A stretch of DNA of 39,715 nt from an uncultured Bacilli bacterium (GTDB taxonomy: Bacteria; Bacillota_I; Bacilli_A; RF39; UBA660), in contig CANQSO010000007.1 of the NCBI GenBank assembly GCA_947626535.1, positions 1-39,715 on the forward strand, written 5' to 3'. The notes below the pieces were generated by a model that was not told the DNA's origin, ran no database searches, and saw only the letters and a program-made list of their open reading frames with translations. The position numbers and the translations under genes were made by a program. Position 1 is the stretch's first letter, and every line of letters begins with the position of its first letter. Of this stretch, positions 1 through 8,594 are shown in pieces.

Positions 1-44
1 TCTTTTACCACCTTTTTTCTTTTTTATTATTATAATATCATAAA

Positions 45-68
45 AAACGCATAATTTCTCATGCGTTT
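45..68. repeat. Inverted repeat, terminator-like
   Basis: AAACGCAT and ATGCGTTT form an 8-bp perfect stem around an 8-base loop. On the + strand the stem is followed only by a weak T-run; on the - strand it is followed by six T. It may end transcription from a gene left of the window, insulating the surface operon. The direction is uncertain. Confidence 0.4.
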
Positions 69-92
69 ATCCTGCATTTGAATTTTTTACAA

Positions 93-121
93 TTGCATTT
101 TTAATATGATTTTAATATAAT
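93..121 (+). promoter_or_regulatory. Promoter of the dockerin/cohesin surface operon
   Basis: TTGCAT (93-98), a 17-base spacer and TATAAT (116-121) match a sigma-A promoter closely. It lies about 80 bases upstream of the first surface gene and is the only strong promoter seen before position 8,500, so it probably drives the first four genes. Confidence 0.7.
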
Positions 122-202
122 GTTTATAAAGAAAAAAAGTTGATAATTTGTAGTTTTTTAATCTTTGAAAATTATATATTATATGAAAAGGAATGGTTAA
201 AA

Positions 203-3034
203 ATGCGTAAAATAAGATTAAGCTTTGTTATTATTGTTTTTTTAAGTTTTATTAATGTGGTTAAAGCTCTTGATGATAGTGATAATGCATTAATTGAGCA
301 AAATATTTTGTATGCTATGGAACAGGTAAATGATAATATGAGTGACCATGATAAGGCAATGTTTTTTGGAGTTTATACACAACTTGGAAATGATTATGGA
401 GCTGCAAAATATGACCAAAGCTATTATTCAGTATTTCTTGAACATAATTCTGTATGTGCTGGTTTTAATGATGCCTTTCGATTATTAAATCAAACGGCTG
501 GATTATCATGTGAAAGAGTATCTAGTAATATGGGTGACCATGCTTGGAACATATGTAACTTAGATAATGAATGGACTTATTTTGATGCAACTGCAGGAAC
601 TGGTAATCATCCTAACCGTATTGATTTTACGGTTAAATTTAAGAGTAGAGATGACTTTCCAAAACAATTGGCATCAATGTTTAATTTTTCAGATGTTAGA
701 TTAGATAGTAATAATTTTTTTAAAAATTCTTCATCTTTTCCTAATGGTGTAACTAGTCAAAATGATTATTCAATATATTCTCAAACATATTATACTGATA
801 CTTATAAATATTATATTGATAGTGAATATAAACCTGGATGGGCTAGTACTTTATATAAAGAAAATATTAATAGTGGTAGTAAAGAAAAAATTGCTGATGC
901 TTTATATGATAATTTTAATTCTGGCTTAGTAAAAGATGGTAATTTATTATATTATGTTGGTAATGATAAAAATTTATATACATATAACATAACTAATAAT
1001 GCTATTAATAAAATCAAATCTTCTACATCTTCAGCTACTATTAATGGGGTATATACCATTGATGGAATTATTTATTATGTAACTCTAGATTCTAATAACA
1101 AGGCTACTAGTAATAAATTAGGAAATTTAAATGATTGGTCTAAACTTGGATATTATGATGTTACTAATGAAAATTATCGATTAAGATATATTGAATCAAA
1201 TAAACATATTGTAATTTTAGGTGCTGAAGGAAAAAATGGGGAAATTCCGAGTGGTAATTTAGTTTTACCAGATAAAATAAATAATAAACCTGTAATTGGA
1301 ATTGGTATCGAAGCATTTAGAAATTCTTCATTTTCTGGTGAATTAAAACTTCCTAGTCAATTGGAATATATTGGTAATAATGCTTTTGCTTATTCTAAAA
1401 GTTTTGATACTACTTTAAAATTACCAACAACTTTAAAATCTATTGGTCGTAGTGCATTTACTTATGTACCAATTAAAGGAGATTTAGTTATTCCTGATAA
1501 TGTTACTTATATTGGTAGTTCTGCTTTTGATGAAATTAATATAAGTTCATTAAAACTTAGTAATAATTTAAAATATATTTCTAGTGGTACATTTTCTTGG
1601 AATCGTAATTTAACTGGAGTTTTAACTATTCCATCAAGTGTAGAATATATTGGTGCTTCAGCATTTAGTCAATCTAATCAATTAAATGCTGTTATAATTC
1701 CATCTAATGTTAAAGAAATTGGTGATAATGCGTTTAATAATAGTAAAAATTTAGAAGAAATTATTATTGAAAGTGAAAATATTGATTATATGAATTTTGG
1801 TGATTTAACATCAACTGTCTATTTACATGAAAATACTAAAACTGCTTCTTATGCTGAAAATAATAATATAGAATATCAAGATTTAGTTTCTAAAGTAACA
1901 TTTAGCGATAAAGAAATAAATGGTAATGTAAATGACGTTATTGATTTAAAGTATACATTAACTCCTAAATATTATTATCCTGAAAAATTAATTTGGGATA
2001 GTACTGATAAAAGTGTTGCAACAGTAGATAATGGTAAAATTAAATTACTTTCTAAAGGTCAAACAACTATTTCAGTTAAAACTGTTACAGGTAATACTAC
2101 CACAATAAATGTTAATGTTACTGATATTTATTTAAAATTAAATTATAGTATTTATCAATTTAATAGTTTAAATGAAACTTTAAGATTAGAAGCTACTTTA
2201 AATAATGGCAGTAAAGTAAATGATGTAACTTGGAGTGTTGATAATAATGAAGTTATTAGTATAAATAATGGATTAGTAACACCAAAGCGAGGTGGACTTG
2301 TTTATGCTACAGCAACTTCTAAAAAATATGGTAGTACAAGTTGTTACATATATGTAAGTGTTCCCGTAACCTTAAGTGATGGTTCTAAACAATATGTTGG
2401 TGACTTAAATAAAGATGGACAATTTGATTTGGCTGATTCTAGTGAAATCCTAAATTTATTTAAATATGGAGCAAATAAAGACCAGATATTAATTGGTGAT
2501 TTAGATAATGATGGAGGAATAACTACTGCTGATAGTGCTGTAATAATGTCTTTATATAAATATCGATATTTTACTCCAGGAGCTTATAAAGAAATAAAAA
2601 GTGTTACTTTAAATAAAAACAATATAACTTTAAATATTGGTGGTAATGATACTTTAATTGCGACTATTAATCCAACTGATACTACTGATAGTCCTAAATT
2701 AACTTGGAAAAGTGATAATGTAAATGTCGCAAGAGTTGATGGAAAAGGTGAAATTACAGGAATTGGAAATGGAACATGTACAATAACTGTTACAACAAGT
2801 AATGGTAAAAGTGCTGAAGCTACCGTAAAAGTAGGAACAGGAATTACGCCTTATTTAAAAGGTGATTTAAATGAAAATGGTAAAATAGAAGTAATAGATG
2901 CCGTAGAAGCATTATATTATGCTTTAGGAAAAAGAGAATTAACTAATCATAAAATAGAAATAGGTGATTTTAATAACGACCAAAGAATTACGGCTATTGA
3001 TGCAGTTGATATTTTAAGATTATATATGAAATAG
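203..3034 (+). CDS. Secreted transglutaminase-like, BspA-LRR, Big_2 protein with two dockerins
   Basis: This 943-aa protein starts at ATG 203, behind AAAGGAATGG; that start places a signal peptide (MRKIRLSFVIIVFLSFINVV) at the N-terminus. The first domain resembles a transglutaminase/protease-like fold, with Cys85 (SVCAGF), His113 (GDHAW) and Asp128 (TYFDATAG) in the order of a catalytic triad. BspA-type leucine-rich repeats (IG..AF / LP..L..IG pattern) follow at about 355-540, then Big_2 immunoglobulin-like domains. One type I dockerin lies at about 730-790, another Big_2 module follows, and a second dockerin closes the protein (886-943, loops DLNENGKIEVID and DFNNDQRITAID). It has no sorting signal, so surface retention presumably depends on dockerin binding to the cohesins encoded downstream. 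Its substrate is unknown; protein crosslinking, proteolysis or adhesion are all possible. Confidence 0.85.
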   Translation: MRKIRLSFVIIVFLSFINVVKALDDSDNALIEQNILYAMEQVNDNMSDHDKAMFFGVYTQLGNDYGAAKYDQSYYSVFLEHNSVCAGFNDAFRLLNQTAGLSCERVSSNMGDHAWNICNLDNEWTYFDATAGTGNHPNRIDFTVKFKSRDDFPKQLASMFNFSDVRLDSNNFFKNSSSFPNGVTSQNDYSIYSQTYYTDTYKYYIDSEYKPGWASTLYKENINSGSKEKIADALYDNFNSGLVKDGNLLYYVGNDKNLYTYNITNNAINKIKSSTSSATINGVYTIDGIIYYVTLDSNNKATSNKLGNLNDWSKLGYYDVTNENYRLRYIESNKHIVILGAEGKNGEIPSGNLVLPDKINNKPVIGIGIEAFRNSSFSGELKLPSQLEYIGNNAFAYSKSFDTTLKLPTTLKSIGRSAFTYVPIKGDLVIPDNVTYIGSSAFDEINISSLKLSNNLKYISSGTFSWNRNLTGVLTIPSSVEYIGASAFSQSNQLNAVIIPSNVKEIGDNAFNNSKNLEEIIIESENIDYMNFGDLTSTVYLHENTKTASYAENNNIEYQDLVSKVTFSDKEINGNVNDVIDLKYTLTPKYYYPEKLIWDSTDKSVATVDNGKIKLLSKGQTTISVKTVTGNTTTINVNVTDIYLKLNYSIYQFNSLNETLRLEATLNNGSKVNDVTWSVDNNEVISINNGLVTPKRGGLVYATATSKKYGSTSCYIYVSVPVTLSDGSKQYVGDLNKDGQFDLADSSEILNLFKYGANKDQILIGDLDNDGGITTADSAVIMSLYKYRYFTPGAYKEIKSVTLNKNNITLNIGGNDTLIATINPTDTTDSPKLTWKSDNVNVARVDGKGEITGIGNGTCTITVTTSNGKSAEATVKVGTGITPYLKGDLNENGKIEVIDAVEALYYALGKRELTNHKIEIGDFNNDQRITAIDAVDILRLYMK
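2855..3034 (+). repeat. Dockerin-coding repeat, copy 1
   Basis: This 180-bp segment encoding the C-terminal dockerin of the first surface gene recurs at 4884-5063 and 7615-7794 with only one or two base differences per pair. Between copies 1 and 2 the similarity extends upstream across the preceding Big_2 module, from about 2,700 and 4,730. Confidence 0.9.
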
Positions 3035-3062
3035 GAGAAAAAATGAAAAAGAGGTATTTTTT

Positions 3063-5063
3063 ATGAAAAGATTGATGCGTCTATATATTACGGTTTTGCT
3101 GATTGTAGTTGGCTTATTTTGCAATAATGCTCATGCTTTAGAATCCTATAATATTCCTATAACTGTAATAAGGGATTATGATTGGGCCAATGAAGCATTA
3201 ACTGCAACAAATGAAGTAAGAAAAGAAGTAAATAGTAAACCTTTAACAATGGATAGTAATTTACAAGAAGCAGCCATGAAAAGAGCAGCTGAAATTGCTG
3301 TTCATTTTGACCATACAAGACCTAATGGTAAATTATTTTATACAGCTGTTTCAACTCCAAGTGCTTCAGGTGAAAATATTTTATATGGATATAGAACAGG
3401 GAATTCTGGGGTAATGTATGGTTGGAAAGAATCGCCAGGGCATTATAAAAATATGATTAAGGAAGATTATAAATCTGTTGGTATTGGAGCTGTTGCTGTA
3501 GAATATAGTGGTTCAAAAACTTATTTTGCTGTTCAAATGTTTTCAAGATATGATGCCATAAGTACTCCAAATAAAACTGGAAAAAGTGATACGATGATTG
3601 AATATGTAGAAAGTATTCCCGAATATATTCATGATTTTAATTTATATCATAGTAATTATAATGGTACGACAGAACATTATTATGTTGGCATAGGAGAAAC
3701 CCTAAACATTAAAAATGCCTATTATATTAGTGATGAAGATACCAAAGCAACCATTGATATTTCTAATGTTAAATTTAATACTTTAAATAGTCCTTATTTA
3801 AGTTTAAAAGATGGTTTGATAATGGGAGTAAAAGAAGGACAAACAACTTTCAAAGCATCGATGTTTGGTATGGAAAAAGAATTTCCAATTGATGTTGGTT
3901 ATATAATGGATAGCTTTAGTGTAAATGATATGACTGTAAAAATAAATGAAACTAAAAAAATTAGTCCTACTATCGTTCCTAGTAATGCGACAATATACTC
4001 TGTTACCTATACATCGCAAAGTCCAGAAATTGCTAAAATAGAAGATGATAAAATAGTCGGTGTTTCCAAAGGAAGTACCACTATAAATGTTTCGGGAATG
4101 TCTATAAATAAAAGTTTTCGAGCATCCTTTAAAGTAAAAGTAGAAGAAGATATTCGTTTAAAGTTAAATAATACTCAATATCAATTTAATAGTTTAAATG
4201 AGACTTTAAAGTTAGAAGCAACATTAAGTAATGGAAGTAAAGCAAACGATGTAACTTGGAAAACGGACTCCGATTTAGTTGCTAGTGTAAATAATGGGGT
4301 AGTAACTCCAAAAAGAGGAGGATTTGTTCGGGTAACTGCAACTTCTTTAAAATATGGAAGTGCAAGTTGCTTAATATATGTAAGTGTTCCCGTAACCTTA
4401 AGTGACGGTTCTAAAGGATACATTGGTGATGTAAACAAAGATGGAAATATTAATTCAATTGATTCATCGATGTTACAAGATTATTCTATATCAGCAACTT
4501 TTGATGAAGATATTAATATTTTAGGAGATATAAATAATAATGGCTATATTGATTTAGAAGATATAACTAGTATTTTAGATATATACAATGATAATTTTTT
4601 CTATACAAATGGTTATAAAGAAATTGAAAGTGTTAATTTAAATAAAAACAATATCACTTTAAAAATAGGTGGTAAAGATACAGTAATTGCAACAATTAAT
4701 CCAACTGATACCACAGATAGTCCAACTCTAACATGGAAAAGTGATAATGTAAATGTCGCAAGAGTTGATGGAAAAGGTGAAATTACGGGAATTGGAAACG
4801 GAACATGTACCATAACTGTTACAACAAGTAATGGTAAAAGTGCTGAAGCTACCGTAAAAGTAGGAACAGGAATTACGCCTTATTTAAAAGGTGATTTAAA
4901 TGAAAATGGTAAAATAGAAGTAATAGATGCCGTAGAAGCATTATATTATGCTTTAGGAAAAAGAGAATTAACTAATCATAAAATAGAAATAGGTGATTTT
5001 AATAACGACCAAAGAGTTACGGCTATTGATGCAGTTGATATTTTAAGATTATATATGAAATAA
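3063..5063 (+). CDS. Secreted CAP-domain (SCP/PR1-like) protein with Big_2 domains and two dockerins
   Basis: This 666-aa protein has a signal peptide at 1-25 (hydrophobic stretch ending near NNAHA). Residues about 39-170 form a CAP/SCP domain: conserved pieces include HTRPNG, SGENI and WKESPGHYKNM, with His and Glu residues as in bacterial CAP proteins. Big_2-like domains follow, then a first dockerin at about 449-512, another Big_2, and a C-terminal dockerin at 607-666 that is nearly identical to the one in the preceding gene. It lies 28 bases after that gene in the same operon. Bacterial CAP domains have no single agreed activity. The architecture says this is a secreted module meant to plug into a cohesin-bearing scaffold. 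Confidence 0.85.
   Translation: MKRLMRLYITVLLIVVGLFCNNAHALESYNIPITVIRDYDWANEALTATNEVRKEVNSKPLTMDSNLQEAAMKRAAEIAVHFDHTRPNGKLFYTAVSTPSASGENILYGYRTGNSGVMYGWKESPGHYKNMIKEDYKSVGIGAVAVEYSGSKTYFAVQMFSRYDAISTPNKTGKSDTMIEYVESIPEYIHDFNLYHSNYNGTTEHYYVGIGETLNIKNAYYISDEDTKATIDISNVKFNTLNSPYLSLKDGLIMGVKEGQTTFKASMFGMEKEFPIDVGYIMDSFSVNDMTVKINETKKISPTIVPSNATIYSVTYTSQSPEIAKIEDDKIVGVSKGSTTINVSGMSINKSFRASFKVKVEEDIRLKLNNTQYQFNSLNETLKLEATLSNGSKANDVTWKTDSDLVASVNNGVVTPKRGGFVRVTATSLKYGSASCLIYVSVPVTLSDGSKGYIGDVNKDGNINSIDSSMLQDYSISATFDEDINILGDINNNGYIDLEDITSILDIYNDNFFYTNGYKEIESVNLNKNNITLKIGGKDTVIATINPTDTTDSPTLTWKSDNVNVARVDGKGEITGIGNGTCTITVTTSNGKSAEATVKVGTGITPYLKGDLNENGKIEVIDAVEALYYALGKRELTNHKIEIGDFNNDQRVTAIDAVDILRLYMK
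4884..5063 (+). repeat. Dockerin-coding repeat, copy 2
   Basis: Second near-identical dockerin segment. It differs from copy 1 by an A-to-G change (I to V in the second calcium loop) and in the stop codon. Confidence 0.9.
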
Positions 5064-5076
5064 AGGAGCAAAGATA

Positions 5077-7794
5077 ATGAGAAAGATAAAAATGATTTTA
5101 ATATTAAGTATTCTATTTTTAATACCAATTAAAGTTTTAGCCTATAATACAGCTTATGTTGAAGAAAAAAAGATTACTCTTGAAAATATTCCAGAAGAAA
5201 TTAAGGATTTAGGAGCCAATGGAACTATTTATTATCCTGAAAAAGCTAATTATTATGAATTTATTGATGATAAAAATAATTATAATGTTATTTATGAAAT
5301 AAAAAATAATAGTAGTAAGCTAGGATGGGCAACTTTTGATTTAGATGGTAATAAAGTTTCAGAAAAAACTATTAATCGTTATTTAACATTATTTGGAACA
5401 GCTCTTTATTATAATAACTATTTATATGTATTATATGGAACAACTGATAATAAAACAGTTGATGCAAGTAGTCCTGATTATGCTTCAACACCGACTATTT
5501 TATTAGCCAAATATGATACTAATGGTGGGATAGTTAAAACAATATCAGTAAAAGGCTATGATATGAGTCCTACTTTAACAAAAAGTCGTTTAACTAGTTA
5601 CGATAAAGAATATGGAACAAAAATTGCTTTTAATGCTGGAAATGCTGATATGGCTGTATCTAATGGGATAATAGGTGTTAATTTTGCAAGAGAAATGTAT
5701 AATGGTCATCAAATGAGTTTTGCCTTATTTTTTGATGCTACTTCTTTAGATTGTTTAAATAAATCTAGTGATTTTACCGATTATGGAATTAATAGGTATC
5801 ATTGGGTTTCTCATTCTTTTGCTCAAAGAATAATTGGAACAAGTGATAATGAATTTTTAATGGCCGATCAAGGAGATGCCAATCCCAGAAGTTTAGTAGT
5901 ATTTAAAACAAATGGTATCAGTAATCCTTTAACTGCTAAATATAACCTTTATAATATTTTTCATTTTCGTGAAGCAAATGATAGTGAATATGGTTATAAT
6001 AATACATATGCTAACTTAGGAAACATTATTGAACTTAATGATGGTTATTTAGTTGTAGGTGCTAGTGAAAAAACTTTATCATTAAACTATGCTAATTCTT
6101 CATCAGTTAATGAACCAAGAAATATTTTTATTCAAAAATTAGATAAAAATTTTGAAGGCAAAAGTTCCGAAACTTTACAAAAATTTAAGACTGATTTAAG
6201 AAAAAGTGAAGAAAAAAGAACTAGTATTCAAAATAAAGGAGAATTTAGGTTATCTAATTCCCAAGTTATTGATTATGGAGTTAAATGGATAACCGATTAT
6301 AATGATTATAATAAAAGTGTTGTTAATGTAAGAGCAACTAAATTAGATAATGGTAATATTGCGATTATTTGGTTAGAAAAAGGTTTAAAAAATTGGACAG
6401 CTCCTCATGATAAAGAATATTATTTTAGTGGTGATTCAAAATATTATTATATGATAATTGATAGTGATGGTAATATTATAGAAAATCCTTTAGAAATTGA
6501 ATCAATAAATGTTTCATCGTTAATTAACTTAAATACTAAAGGTAATTTGATTTATTGGACACAAGAAGATAGCAATGGGCTTACTTTTTATAAATTAGAT
6601 ATATCTAAAACATCTTCATCTATAGAATTTGAAAGGGTTGGAGATGAAACTGTTTACATAACTGATAATAATATTAAAAATTATAAATTTAGTGTTAAAA
6701 CTAATAAAGATGGTGATTTAGAATGGCATAGTAGTAATGACTATGTTGCAACAGTAGATAATAGTGGTAATGTAACAATTTTAAAAAGTGGTACAACAAC
6801 TATCACTGTAACAAATAAACGTTATAATGTTTCTTTAGATTATACTTTAGATGTTAAATATAAAGTAGAAGAAATTGAATTAATTCCTGATGAGAAAAAT
6901 ATTGAATTAGTTGAAGGAAGAACTACAACTATTACTTATGTTGGACAACCATATATTGCTTATGATCGAAAAATTAATTGGCAAAGTAGTAATGATGATA
7001 TAGTAGCAATAGATAAAATAGATGCTACTCATGTTACGATAAGAGCTGTTTCTGGTGGCGATGCTAAATTAATTGGAACTGCTAATGATGGAAGTGGTAT
7101 TAAAGTTGAAATAAATGTTCATGCCATAGGTAAAATGACCTCTTTAAAATTTGAAAAGACAGATATTTATTTAAGAAATGGTCAAACATATCAATTAAAA
7201 CCAATTATTGAACCTAAAACGGCTAATGATACAATTAATTATTCGTTTAGTTATGGAAATACTTCTAAAATTACTATTTCTAAAGATGGTTTAATTACAG
7301 CAGGTGGAATGGGACATGTTGAGTATAGAGTTAGTGGAAGATATTCTGATGTTACAACATATATTAATATTTATTCTTATGATACTGTTTTAGATACGCA
7401 TTCTATTAATTTAAAAAATATTGGTGATACAGCAAATTTAAAAGTTACAACTTATCCTAATGATTATTATCCAGATTGGCAAACTTCTAATGTTGGAGTT
7501 GTTACAGTAGATAAATTTGGAAAGATTAAAGCTACAGGCAAAGGTATAGCGACAATTACCGTTACAGCTTCTAATGGATATAGTGATAAATGTACGGTAG
7601 TTGTTGGTGATGTTTTAAAAGGTGATTTAAATGAGAATGGTAAAATAGAAGTAATAGATGCCGTAGAAGCATTATATTATGCTTTAGGAAAAAGAGAATT
7701 AACTAATCATAAAATAGAAATAGGTGATTTTAATAACGACCAAAGAATTACGGCTATTGATGCAGTTGATATTTTAAGATTATATATGAAATAA
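5077..7794 (+). CDS. Large secreted Big_2 protein with a C-terminal dockerin
   Basis: This 905-aa protein begins at ATG 5077 behind AAAGGAGC and has a signal peptide (MRKIKMILILSILFLIPIKV). Residues about 30-520 are rich in beta-type segments with repeated 'LYVLYG', 'YLVVGAS' and 'LIYWTQ' phrases, resembling a beta-propeller, but I cannot assign a family. From about 525 come several Big_2 immunoglobulin-like domains (typical 'W.S.....A.VD..G....' pattern). The last 59 residues are a dockerin whose DNA is almost identical to those of the two genes upstream. It has only one dockerin, unlike its neighbours. The N-terminal part may bind a polymer or protein; no catalytic motif is visible. Confidence 0.8.
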   Translation: MRKIKMILILSILFLIPIKVLAYNTAYVEEKKITLENIPEEIKDLGANGTIYYPEKANYYEFIDDKNNYNVIYEIKNNSSKLGWATFDLDGNKVSEKTINRYLTLFGTALYYNNYLYVLYGTTDNKTVDASSPDYASTPTILLAKYDTNGGIVKTISVKGYDMSPTLTKSRLTSYDKEYGTKIAFNAGNADMAVSNGIIGVNFAREMYNGHQMSFALFFDATSLDCLNKSSDFTDYGINRYHWVSHSFAQRIIGTSDNEFLMADQGDANPRSLVVFKTNGISNPLTAKYNLYNIFHFREANDSEYGYNNTYANLGNIIELNDGYLVVGASEKTLSLNYANSSSVNEPRNIFIQKLDKNFEGKSSETLQKFKTDLRKSEEKRTSIQNKGEFRLSNSQVIDYGVKWITDYNDYNKSVVNVRATKLDNGNIAIIWLEKGLKNWTAPHDKEYYFSGDSKYYYMIIDSDGNIIENPLEIESINVSSLINLNTKGNLIYWTQEDSNGLTFYKLDISKTSSSIEFERVGDETVYITDNNIKNYKFSVKTNKDGDLEWHSSNDYVATVDNSGNVTILKSGTTTITVTNKRYNVSLDYTLDVKYKVEEIELIPDEKNIELVEGRTTTITYVGQPYIAYDRKINWQSSNDDIVAIDKIDATHVTIRAVSGGDAKLIGTANDGSGIKVEINVHAIGKMTSLKFEKTDIYLRNGQTYQLKPIIEPKTANDTINYSFSYGNTSKITISKDGLITAGGMGHVEYRVSGRYSDVTTYINIYSYDTVLDTHSINLKNIGDTANLKVTTYPNDYYPDWQTSNVGVVTVDKFGKIKATGKGIATITVTASNGYSDKCTVVVGDVLKGDLNENGKIEVIDAVEALYYALGKRELTNHKIEIGDFNNDQRITAIDAVDILRLYMK
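7615..7794 (+). repeat. Dockerin-coding repeat, copy 3
   Basis: Third near-identical dockerin segment. It differs from copy 1 by one synonymous change (GAAAATGG to GAGAATGG) and the stop codon. Unlike copies 1 and 2, the sequence directly before it is unrelated, so the repeat boundary coincides with the start of the dockerin. Confidence 0.9.
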
Positions 7795-7805
7795 AGGATT
7801 ATATT

Positions 7806-8537
7806 ATGGCTAAACTTAAATTAAAAAAGAAATATAAATTATTTATTTTAAATTTTATATTAATATTACTTATCATAATTTTTATTTTATCTTCTTATAA
7901 TTATTTTCATAATTTATTTGAAGATAAAAAAAATAATAATTTGTATCAAGAAATTATTAATGATTATACAATTATTAATGAAGATGATAATTCAAATGAA
8001 ATTAATGATTATATTGATGTAAAAAAATTAAAAGAGGTAAATTCTGATGTAAAAGGTTGGATTTCAATTCCAAATACGAATATTAATTATCCAATATTAC
8101 AGGGAAGCAATAATAATTATTATTTAAATAGAGATATAAATAAAGAATATAATCGTAATGGTTCAATATTTATGGATTATCGAAATCATGAATTTAATGA
8201 TAATAATACCATAATATATGGTCATAATATGAATACTGAGGCCATGTTTAGTGATTTGATTAAAATAATAAATGGTAATTTAGGAAATAAAATAAGTATT
8301 AAAATTACAACAATTGATAAAGAAATAACTTATGATATTTATAGAACTTATTTAGCATCACCAACTGATGAATTACCATTAGATATTAATAAGAATAACT
8401 ATGATTTATCTTCTTCAAATTATATATATAATAAGATAGAAGATAAGACACTTACATTATCAACATGCAATAATAATGGCAAAAAAAGGATTATTGTTCA
8501 TGCCATAAAAAGCCAAGAAAAAAATCTTGTCAATTAA
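7806..8537 (+). CDS. srtB: Class B sortase
   Basis: Sortases are membrane transpeptidases that attach surface proteins to peptidoglycan. This 243-aa protein has a cytoplasmic basic start, one N-terminal membrane segment (about 11-31) and an extracellular catalytic domain. His140 (YGHNM), Cys221 (LTLSTC) and Arg228 (KKRIIVHA) are the expected triad, and the 'TLSTC...RIIVHA' ending is typical of class B. It lies between the dockerin genes and the cohesin scaffold gene, whose C-terminus carries SPQTG. That agrees with the (N/S/P)PxTG preference known for the Clostridioides difficile class B sortase. The likely substrate is therefore the next protein in the operon. Confidence 0.9.
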   Translation: MAKLKLKKKYKLFILNFILILLIIIFILSSYNYFHNLFEDKKNNNLYQEIINDYTIINEDDNSNEINDYIDVKKLKEVNSDVKGWISIPNTNINYPILQGSNNNYYLNRDINKEYNRNGSIFMDYRNHEFNDNNTIIYGHNMNTEAMFSDLIKIINGNLGNKISIKITTIDKEITYDIYRTYLASPTDELPLDINKNNYDLSSSNYIYNKIEDKTLTLSTCNNNGKKRIIVHAIKSQEKNLVN

Positions 8538-8555
8538 AAAATAAAGTGATAAGAT
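8527..8555 (+). promoter_or_regulatory. Internal promoter before the cohesin scaffold gene
   Basis: TTGTCA (8527-8532), a 17-base spacer and TAAGAT (8550-8555) with an upstream TG (extended -10) form a good promoter about 40 bases before the scaffold start. It would let the scaffold be made in excess over the dockerin proteins. Confidence 0.6.
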
Positions 8556-8594
8556 TAAAGTGATAAATTTGAATAAATTGAAAGGGTGAAAGTA

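Noticed and set aside
1-44. Possible divergent gene to the left, with AAAGGTGG on the - strand
   Set aside because: No start codon or coding sequence is inside the window; an AT-rich stretch can mimic this by chance.
3804-4813. Minus-strand open frames of 66-85 codons within the CAP-protein gene
   Set aside because: They are shadows of a repetitive AT-rich coding region, with no ribosome binding site or recognisable protein.
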